Part shown: positions 44,492 through 54,800 of the stretch, one piece after another
Numbering within the stretch: position 1 is the stretch's first letter
Layout: each line of letters begins with the position of its first letter
Assembly (NCBI GenBank): GCA_021229015.1
Contig: CM037781.1
Span: forward strand, 40,035,897 to 40,099,896
Reading direction: 5' to 3'
DNA from: Solen grandis
Taxonomy: Eukaryota > Mollusca > Bivalvia > Adapedonta > Solenidae
Length of the DNA: 64,000 nt
Program-made: the position numbers and the translations under genes
Notes under the pieces: model-generated
Seen by the model: only the letters and a program-made list of their open reading frames with translations
The model's database searches: none
Told to the model about the DNA's origin: nothing

Positions 44492-44730
44492 GTTGTTGGG
44501 TTTAACGTCCCATCGACAGTATTGCAGGTATTTGGAGACTATGTCTACTTGGGACAGGTATACATGTAGTGCTGCTACACAGTGACTGCAGTATCACACC
44601 GTAGACAAGTGGCATGATACCACACCCAACCCCGGACTAGCCAGTCCTGGAACTACCCTTATATGCTGAGAGCGAGCAAGAGAACTATACTAGTACCATA
44701 TTCTTACGACTTTATAATGTCGCGTCCGGG
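44492..44730 (-). mobile_element. SINE family B copy
   Basis: Reads GTTGGGTTTAACGTCCCATC, TGCAGTATCACACCGTAGAC, GTGGCATGATACCACACCCA, CCAGTCCTGGAACTACCCTT and ATGTCGCGTCCGGGG. It is collinear with the copy at 63166-63485 but loses the tRNA head. Confidence 0.75.
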
Positions 44731-44924
44731 GAATAAACCTGATGAATCGGCGATGAATTATAAAGACGGTGCTTATATTTACACTTCTAATAATTGGAAT
44801 GGTATAAACAAGGCGGTTAGTAAGATAAGTAAGGAAAAGAGTGTTGTTAATGTCGCATATCCTTTGAATTTCGTATGAAATAATTCATTTTTAATTGACA
44901 ACTTTCAAAAGTAGATCAATCATT

Positions 44925-45981
44925 AACTAGAGCTATCACTGAAGGTGATTAATACCCCCGCAAAATACTTTAACGCAGGAGAAGCCAGACTTCAGGCAGA
45001 GCATAGATAAGAACCTGTATACATAGTATATTGGTTGTGATAGTAATAAGTAAGTAAAGTTTTTATTTAAAGTTGATAGAGAGTCAATAATGGTTGTTTG
45101 TCACAGTAGTTTAAAAATATAAGGTTACAGTTCTTGGACACTGCACTTCTCCTAGTCGCCATCTGTTTACATTTTAAGTTTCAAGTATATACCATGTATT
45201 TAATCAGAAAAGGGGGTTCACTGCACTTCCTCTATTGTGGTTGACCATTGTATGAAATTGTTTTGAAATCCAACCAGTAGTTTACAAGTTATACTCTGGA
45301 CAAGGAAAAGTAACAAAGGGCAATAACTCTGTAATTCCTATAGATAGAGTTATGGTTCTTGTGCACTGCACTTCCTCTCATTGTGCTTGACATTGTATGA
45401 AATTGTTTTGAAATCCAATCATACTTTACAAGTTATACTCCGGACAAGGAAAATATACAAAGGGCAATAACTCTGTAATTACTCTAGATAGAGTTATGGT
45501 TCTTGTGCACTGCACTTCCTCATATTGTGGTTGAACATTGTATGAAATTGTTTTGAAATCCAATCAGTACTTTACAAGTTATACTCCGGACAAGGAAAAT
45601 ATACAAAGGGCAATAACTCTGTAATTACTCTAGATGAGTTATGGTTCTTGTGCACTGCACTTCCTCTATTGTGGTTGACATTGATGAATTTTTGAATCAA
45701 CTTGTTTTTCAAGTTATGCTCCGGACAAGGAAAAGTAACAAAGGGCAATAACTCTGTAATAAGTCAAGATGGAGTTATGGTTCTTGTGCACTGCACTTCC
45801 TCTCCATGTGCTTGATCATTGCATGAAGTTGTATTGAATTCCAACTTGTGGTTTTCAAGTTATGCTCCGGACAAGGAAAATGCAACAGACCGCTGGACCG
45901 ACCGACCGACCAACCGACCGACCGACCGACCACCGGGTGACTCCTATATACCCCCCCAAACTTTGTTTCGGGGGTATAATA
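44925..45981. mobile_element. Composite repeat R1 (HINE/pearl-like), copy 1
   Basis: Starts AACTAGAGCTATCACTGAAG and ends GGGGGTATAAT. The core has about five units of roughly 145 bases anchored on GTTCTTGTGCACTGCACTTC (near 45127, 45351, 45495, 45640, 45776). A GACC microsatellite follows (45897-45934), then a CTCCTATATACCCCCCC tail. The same plan occurs at 59862-60940. Left end, tandem core, microsatellite and right end resemble bivalve pearl/Helentron-derived elements. Confidence 0.75.
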
Positions 45982-46173
45982 AAGGAACAGGTAGTTTGAT
46001 AAATGTTATCTGAAATACAAGAAGTGAACTGAAAAAAAATACCTGCAATAAATTTGTTTGCTGTAAACAAGGTTTATGGTTGTTTTCTGCCCTTAAAATA
46101 TTGGGATATTCTGAATGTCATACTTGTTATCAAATAAAATGTAAATACTTTAATCAGAACTACAATTTCAGCT

Positions 46174-46175
46174 AG

Positions 46176-46216
<41 letters not shown>
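46174..46216. repeat. (TA)n microsatellite
   Basis: About twenty uninterrupted TA units. Confidence 0.95.
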
Positions 46217-46219
<3 letters not shown>

Positions 46220-46320
46220 GACCCGTCACACTTACGAACGATATCAGGATTACATGTATACTCAAATATCTGCTCAACTTTGATTTTGAGCCCGAGTACG
46301 ATATTCGAGCAGTTCTTGAA

Positions 46321-46444
46321 AACACAAGAGTGTTCTCTTGAACACATGGGTCACCTGCTGAAGCGTGTCGGAAAAACTATGACGGACAGACAGACGACGG
46401 AAAAGTGACCCTTATGTTTCACCTCTGCTTGCAGCAGGTGACAA
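46321..46444. mobile_element. Short composite repeat with CACCTGCTG/CAGCAGGTG ends
   Basis: Near the left end TCACCTGCTGAAGC, and near the right end GCTTGCAGCAGGTGA, are inverted relatives. A GACGGACAGACAGACGACGG microsatellite-like piece lies between. It is probably a minimal version of the composite elements in this window. Confidence 0.5.
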
Positions 46445-46734
46445 AAAAAATCACTAAAAATCATGCCTAAGCTTAAGTTTGAATATGTCGGTGTGTTCTA
46501 AAACACTGTCTCAAGCATAATTAAGGCGCTGGAAATGCACTTAAAGGACGTTGTGGACACCACGCATCGATCAAACTCAGTTAAGCATGACTATCATACT
46601 TAAGTCTGACATTGACATTAAGTAGGGGCACAGTTTTCATATCTTCTTGGGGTCTGATGATGAATACTCCTGTCATACCCCCTTGACTAAACTGTCAGTA
46701 AAGGACAATTAAGTTGAATGCCAAGCAGGGGATG

Positions 46735-46835
46735 TGCGCGAACCATTTTAACGGAACTGACAATAAAACATGATCTTCTGGTTACCGGGCGGATGCTTTA
46801 ACCACTCTGCCAAAACGGACTGCTCTAGGAAGTTT
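46735..46835 (-). mobile_element. tRNA-derived SINE head
   Basis: The minus strand shows A box TTGGCAGAGTGGTTAAAGC and, about 50 bases later, GGTTCGCGCACATCC at the B-box position. Confidence 0.45.
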
Positions 46836-46875
46836 AAAATAACATAGAAAACTTATGATATCCTGACATTATCCT

Positions 46876-47022
46876 GAGACCGGACCAACCAGTCCTGGAA
46901 CTACCCTGTATATATGCTGAGTGCCAAGCAGGGAGCTATATCAGTATCATTTTGAATGACTAAGGTATGTTTCAGTCGGGGATCATACCCACGACCTCCT
47001 GCTCCCGAGGTGGTCGCTCTAA
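46876..47022 (-). mobile_element. SINE family B, 5' part
   Basis: CCAACCAGTCCTGGAACTAC, AGTGCCAAGCAGGGAGCTAT, a B-box-like CGGGGATCATACCC and an A-box end (GAGGTGGTCGCTC) are collinear with family B. The 3' half is missing. Confidence 0.65.
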
Positions 47023-47788
47023 CTTTTCAACCAATGGGACAGTCCTTAATAAATGAAAATTTGACCAACTTTCATGTACAAAACCAGATAATACAACATA
47101 CAGACATGCATATAATCGCCACAAAACTGAGTCTTCAAATATTTTATTCATATGTCACAACATTTAAATCATTCATAATAACATTTACATGTTTTGCTGG
47201 GGGTCACAATCTCCTCAGTTACTTTACCTAATAAACTACAAAAAAATACTTACATAATTCTTCATTTCTCTCATTTAATATAATGTATAATACCTTACCT
47301 TTTAAATCATGAGATTTAAATAGTGTGGTGGCCAAGACATATACAAAATAAAAAAAAAACCAATGTGATTCTACTGAACTTAAGAATTTAAATATTACTT
47401 TATTAACACTTATATTGTCAGTGGAATTCAAACCTGGCTAGGTAATTCAATACTTATCCTTACCTTTCAAATTAATTGGTGTAACAATTAAACCTGACAA
47501 GACTGGGCTTTTTGTGTGTTTTTTTGAGTCTAGTGTGGTTAGTCAACACTGGCTTCTTCTGAGAAGTAAAGAATGACTTCAAATACTTTGTTTAGCTTGA
47601 TATTGGCTACAGTAACTGTTCAATGTTCACAATATATTACAGGCAAGAGTTATGTGCTATCAATTACAAGACAAAAGAGTGAGATAAGGTTGTCTTTCTT
47701 TAAACACATTTGCATTTGTTTAATCTTCTACACAAAGTACACACTTTCAGTCTAATTACTTTCACGTAAGATCTCACACCATCTTATA
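47023..47788. other. Intergenic, nothing recognised
   Basis: AT-rich with no supported feature. Confidence 0.45.
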
Positions 47789-48030
47789 TTAACCCTTTCC
47801 CTCATATAGACTCATTTTGACACACTCAATAGGTACCACATAAAGCCTGATCTGCAGAAAGCCAAACTCAAACCTTACCAAATTTAATTGTAAAATCCTC
47901 ATTACCAGACCACTGAGGAGCAGCGAACAGCATAAAACCTTATCAGCCTGCGAATTACTCGCAGGCTGATCTGGTTTTATGCTGTTCGCATAGGTCTTTT
48001 CATGGTATCCTCTATGAGGGAAAGGGTTAA
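47789..48030 (+). mobile_element. 242-bp TTAA MITE, copy 2
   Basis: TTAA-bounded, with CCCTTTCCCTCATATAGACT at the left end, its complement-type CCTCTATGAGGGAAAGGG at the right, and the same central palindrome (one arm reads CTGCGAATTACTCGCAG at the centre). It lies about 780 bases 3' of the MED24 stop codon. Confidence 0.9.
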
Positions 48031-48811
48031 CAAACACTAATAAAAATTATATTGTAGTCTTGACCTTTTAATTGTAAGTATACCCCCTTACACTACACTG
48101 GCAATCGTTATGGCCATTACCGGCATAACCAATAAAAAACTCTACACATACACAGTAACAGGAATCATTTAGTTCCATTAATATTTATTACTTCCAGACA
48201 TGACCCTAATGTTCTCAATGACACTCATTACATAACCCCCATTCTTGTCTCATCACACACTCATTACATCATCAAGAGCTACCAATGAAGCTGTTTCTTA
48301 CCCCCACCAGAACAAAGATGAGGCATGACAGTTATTATCCTAAAAAGCCCCCCGTAAAACCTGACAAATTGGTGTATTGTGGACTAAATCATTAACACCT
48401 GCCAATGTTGCTGTTCACCTCGATGGCCTCATTACAATACACTGTAAACAGACTCACAAAGACTACAAGATGAAAATGGCTATTGAAGTAGTCAATGTCT
48501 CCCATTGAACATGACTTATGAGAATTCAAAGTAGCATCTAAGTTGAGTCTGTGTATATAACTTAATATCTTATGCCTTCGATCTGTCTGTACCACATGAT
48601 GAACACAAAGAGTCAGTTCCAAATTAATGAACTACATTAAATGGTAGAAAATGACCTGCTATGAGAGTACAGACAATAAAGTTGCAATTCTATTCAATTA
48701 CTTCATATATGAGGCTGATCTAGTATAGCACTGGTCCCAAAAGTTTTCACAGTTTGTCCCTTGGGACTTATCATAATAAGCCGTTCACCGATAGTTTGGT
48801 GAGGCAATGTC
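48031..48811. other. Probable MED24 3' UTR and downstream flank
   Basis: No coding signal. The minus-strand 3' UTR of MED24 must lie here. A minus-strand AATAAA (TTTATT at about 48184-48189) is one candidate poly-A signal, not confirmed. Confidence 0.4.
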
Positions 48812-51800
48812 TCAGTCCTCCTGGAAGCGGGTGCTCTGACAGATGGCTTTAGCGGCAATCTTGCGGCCGGTGGTGTTGGACAAGTCACAGATCTGCAGGA
48901 TGTGCTCCGTCCCAAATACACCAGGGATACACTTCAAGATCTGGCATAGCTGCAATATGTAATGACAAACTGGTTCAGAAACCAAAAGCCCACCTTGAGG
49001 ACAGCTTTACTTTGTGTTATAGTGAAACCTGTCATAATCTTTAACCCTTTCCCTCATATAGACTCATTTTGACGCACTCAGTAGGTACCACATAAAGCCT
49101 AATCTGCAGAAAACCGCAGTTAAACCTTACCAAATTTAATTACAAAATCTTCATTTCCAGACCACTGAGGAGCAGCGAACAGCATAAAACCTGATCAGCC
49201 TGCGAGTTACTCGCAGGCTGATCTGGTTTTATGCTGTTCGCATAGGTCTTTTCATGGTGTCCTCTATGAGGGAAAGGGTTAACCTCCTAATTCATGTAGA
49301 CATGTAGGACTTGATGAATAATCATTTACTGAACTGTAACAATGGACTCTTCATCACTGTGCAGACTGCAAATAATCTGAGCTACAAAATTGTATAGACA
49401 AGTAACCGGTGTTACACGCAACACATGAGTCCCCTACTGGTGAGGTGCACAGTTTTTCTGTTACCATAGCAACCAGAAATTTGAAAAAACAACAACAAAG
49501 AGACGTGCAGAATCTCCATACTGCCATCATTCATATACCAATTTTCAATATATAATCTTAAACGTTTTTTTAAGTTATCGAGGGATCCAGATTTCCGGAC
49601 ATCCATAAGGACAGACAGATGGAGGGCAAACCTATAGTCCCCTCCGGTGTAAACACCAGTAGAGGACTAACAAACAGAGGAGATGCTTCATCTGCCCTTT
49701 TTGCCACTGTGTCAAAACGAGTCTATATAAGGTAAAGGGTTAAGTGGCCTTTAGAAGGAACAAGAGAAAAAACAAGAGCTGTCAGAGGACAGCACGCTCG
49801 ACTATTCAAAATGCTTGTTGGTAAATCAAATGAAATCTATTTCAATTCTTGCCCTTCATAGTAATAGTAAAAAATGATATACCTTGATAGTCTGATACCC
49901 CTTAATATATTTATGATGTCTAAAATCAATCTCATGCCTAGTTACTGAGACATAAGCACAATAACACTGTGCATGCAAAACTTAAACCAAAAATCCAAGT
50001 TAGAAAAGGGCCATAATTTGCATCAGTCCAAAAGTTATCCTCCTGTTTTCTGATGCCCTTGAAGACACACCTTAACTTTCTAGTCAATTCCACAAGCAAT
50101 TTCTGAGATATAAGCTGGATAGTAGCTTGAATGCAAAAATTTAATCATAATTCTAAGTTAAAAGGGGGTCATAATTTTTAATTTATTCCAGTAAGTGTTA
50201 TCTTCCTTTATAGTATGATACCCCTAAACATATTAAAGATGTTTCAAATCAATTCCATGCCTGGACTCTGAGATATAAGCATGAAAGTACCTTGCATGCA
50301 AAACTTTAACCAAAATTTCTAAGTTAAAAAGGGCAATAATTTATAACATTCCATCAAAAGTTATCAACCATGAAAGTATGATACCCCTAAATATTAAAGA
50401 TGTTCAAATCAATCCTTACCTGGATACTGAGATATACATGAAAGTACCTTGCATGCAAAACTTTACCAAAATTTCTAGTTAAAACAGGGGCCATAACTTG
50501 AAATATATTCCATCAAAAGTTATCTACCATGAAAGTATGATACCCCTAAACATATTAAAGATGTTTCAAATCAATCATATGTTTGATACTGAGATATAAG
50601 CATGAGAGTATCTTGCATGCAAAACTTTAACCAAAATTTCTAAGTTAAAAAGGGGCCATAATTTGTAATATATTCCATCAAGAGTTATCTACCTTGGTTA
50701 TATGATGCCCCTAAACATATTCATAAACTTTCAAGTCAAAACCATGAATGGTTATTGAGATACAAACTACATAGTAGCTTGCACGCAAAACTTTAACCAA
50801 ATTTTCTATTGCATGCAAAACTTTAACCAAAATTTCTAAGTTAAAAAGGGGCCATAATTCATATTAAATTCAGTCAAGAGTTATCTACCTTGGTTGTCTG
50901 ATGCCCCTGAACATATTTATAAACTTTCAATTCAATACCATAAATGGTAATTGAGATATAAGGTTGATAGTAACTTGCACGCAAAACTTTAACCAAAAGC
51001 TGCAACGCCAACACCGACGCCAGGGTGACTACAATAGCTCTCATATTCTACGAATAGTCAAGCTAAAAAGGGGCTATAACGTGTAATATATTCCTATCCA
51101 AAGTTGTCTACCATGAAAGTATGATACCCCTAAACGTATTAAAGATCTTTCAAATCAATCCCATGCCTGGATACTGAGATATTAGCATGAAAGTACCTTG
51201 CATGCAAAACTTTAACCAAAATTTCTAAGTTAAAAAGGGGCCATAATTTGTAATATATTCCATCAAGAGTTATCTACCTTGGTTGTATGATGCCCCTAAA
51301 CATATTCATAAACTTTCAAGTCAATAACATGAATGGTTATTGAGATACAAACTACATAGTAGCTTGCACGCAAAACTTTAACCAAATTTTCTATTGCATG
51401 CAAAACTTTAACCAAAATTTCTAAGTTAAAAAGGGGCCATAATTCATATTAAATTCAGTCAAGAGTTATCTACCTTGGTTGTCTGATGCCCCTGAACATA
51501 TTTATAAACTTTCAAGTCAATACCATAAATGGTTATTGAGATATAAGGTTGATAGTAACTTGCACGCAAAACTTTAACCAAAAGCTGCAACGCCAACACA
51601 GACGCCAACGCTGACGCCAGGGTGACTACAATAGCTCTCATATTCTACGAATAGTCGAACTAAAAACTGCTCAGTTCAGGAAGCTTCTAAATGGAGGATC
51701 AATATATGACAGAATGTCACCAAGCTGATTAAAATATATTCACAGCACTACAGACTGACTACTTTCACAACTTAAACTGTACTGCCTATGCTTAGTAACA

Positions 51801-54800
51801 TAGCAACAATTCAAATATGTTTACTACTGGAATCCTGATACATGTATACATTTTCATTTTCAGTTTAACTAATTTTATGATGATATATATTTTTTTGCCT
51901 AGTTTAACATTCTCCTGGCAGAATTCATCATCCAATAGACAGGCTACTAGGAGAAAAGAACTATATTAGACAAGTTCTAGAATCTCAGAAAGGAGCGATC
52001 TGAAGATGGTACCAGGAATAATCATATATATACACAATAGAGTCTACCCTATAATCATCAACCTAGCTCAATATTTTATTATATTATGATCATTTCATAA
52101 AATTAATATACTATTTTAAAAGATTTATCAAACTTTTTCTTCCATGAAGATGATTTTTTATTCCATAATGTAGGATATGACTATAAAAATAAGGTAATGT
52201 CATCCTGGTTTAATGTATTTATTTATCAACCTATTAATAGACAACCTACCATATTTGGAGGCATGTACTTGAGGATGTATCTGCTCTGTTGACCGCTGCA
52301 CCGGACAGCCTCGTCAATAAAACTGACCACAAAGCTTGTCTTTGGACTGATCTCCCCATCATGGACAATGGCGTTCATCAGCCGGAACAGGTTGACTGTT
52401 GCAGAACATTGGTAGATACATACGTGAACAATAATGGATAGTAGATTCCATTTATACAGAGAAAAAAATTTGAAAAGCATATCAAATGTAAGTTTAATAC
52501 AGACCTATCACTAAAGGTGATTTTTTTTCCTACCACTGTACTTTGATAAAATTGAATGGGACATGAAACTATGTAACTCAACAGCGACACATTCCAAGGA
52601 AATGCTGCCAAACAAGATGGAAGGGGTACAAAAACGAAATTACATCAGACATTTTAATTTAAAATATATTTAAGTTTCTAAATTAAAGATTATTTAACAC
52701 TTTTGATTAAAAAAAAAAAATACATGAAAGCAAGAAAAAGACAGCAGAAAGTTGTTTTCTGAAGGTGTTTTTACATAAGCAATGCAAAACATGATCTGGA
52801 TGATTTGAGGTCCCATCAACAGTATATTTTCATTGGTACAACTACATGATTACTGGAGCCTGTACTCGGAAACACCACAACAGACTACACTAGTAACATT
52901 CTGACAGTCACCATTACTGGAACTACCCTTATATGCTTATTACCATACAATGATTACACACCAGTACAGTGTTTATATGTATTACTGCCAATCTAAAGCT
53001 TCATCAGTCCTATAAATTATGACACTGATAAAAATAGTCATATATATATAAAATAATAATAATAATAAATATATAAAATGTTTTTGACTGTTGCTGATAT
53101 CCAATGTAAACAAATACAGATGGAAATGGAAGTTTGGACAAGCGTTTGTGTTTTATTATTTTTTTAAACAACATTCTTGTATTATGTGTATCGAAATATT
53201 ACTTATATACACCATATCATTTCTAATATATTTGTCTGGGGCAGAACCAAACTGAGATCATATGTAGCTAATTATGTGGTTTGGGTATAAATATATACAA
53301 AACACAACAACATACTGAGAGCTTTACTGAGTGGGTCCTTAGTGTCGATGGTAGGTGAGGCTTCACCATCGTCCTTCACATTCAGGAAGTCTGCAACACA
53401 CGGACAGATCATATAGGATCCTGTTATACCTAGGTCTATATGTCAAGCCACCATTATTGGCAATAATTAAAATCAGAGGATAATTTGTGAACATCAATGA
53501 CAATTTTGTTTTTCAAATTTAATCACATGTGTTTCAGAAGGGCTGATTTTTATAGCTAATGAGAAATTTTTAAAAAAAAAAAAAATAGATTCTAAAACAT
53601 ACATGGTTTAATACTTGTTAGACTCATGCTTGACATACATACATACATACATACATTGTACATACATACATACATATATTCACACATACATACCGATTTA
53701 CATATAATCACACAAACACAAACAAATAGTTACAAGTAGTATGTAGACAAAATAACTACAAGGTATCTACTACATTCGTATATTACCAAAGTTAAAGCCC
53801 TCTGAGTCCAGAGTAATCTGGGGCTCCATGGTTTTACTCCTCTTCTGGGGTCGGGTGTCAAGGTCTTCCAGATCCTCAAGGTCAAACTCCTTTCTTGACC
53901 TCTTACGACCCCGCCTGTAGACAGAGGTACTCTCTGCAATGAAAAGAAAACAGATAACTAGAGCAATTCACTGACTCAATAAAATAATTTGATGTCTTCG
54001 TGCAAAACTATTGTAACTGATTCTTTATTCTTTATTTATGTATAGTTACCATGGTTTTGCACAAACCAAGCTCACCATATTGAATTTTTACAGTGTTTCA
54101 GAAATGACAACTTATCATCAAACATATTGTAAGAAAGACATATAAATGGACAGGACAGATTTCTGTATACACAACACTAAAATTGGTGAGATGATATAAC
54201 ATCCTTTTAAATGGAAATTTTGGGACTCAAGTTGAAACATTAAACTGTAAGATCAGGAACAAAAATCCTGAAGTGAAGTGCCAAATTTAGGAATCCTTCA
54301 TGATTTGAATTAAAGGCTTTTCAATTAGGAATGGGTCAGAATGTCTGACCTATAAAACACCTGAAAGAAGGCCTCAACACTCAATCACACATGACTCTGT
54401 TACCTTTCTGTGCAGACCTAGCCACTTGCGCTGCTGAGATGGTGAGGACGCACAGCTTGGCAAGGGTGTATCCACGGGGGTCGGTCAGTGCAGAGTGTTT
54501 GTCTGCGGCCAGGAGGTAGGCGGGGACGGTGTGAAGCAGGAGACTGAGTGTCAGGTGCTCCAGGTCCATGTGGTTAAGAGCAAAAACAAGACTCAGCCCT
54601 GCCGTCAGCTCCTCCACCCGGTAACTCTCCAACATGTGCTGCAGGATGATATTGTGGAATACCCAAATAACACTAAGGAATAATGTACAGTTAATCCTCA
54701 AAAATAGGGCCATTATGTGAGAACAGGCTTGTGTTTCACAAAGCTATTATATAAAAAAAATTTAATTGAAATTTTAAAAATTTTTTTTAATTCCTTTTTC

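Noticed and set aside
44286..44585. 99-residue ORF
   Set aside because: Its second half is SINE B; no domain in the first half.
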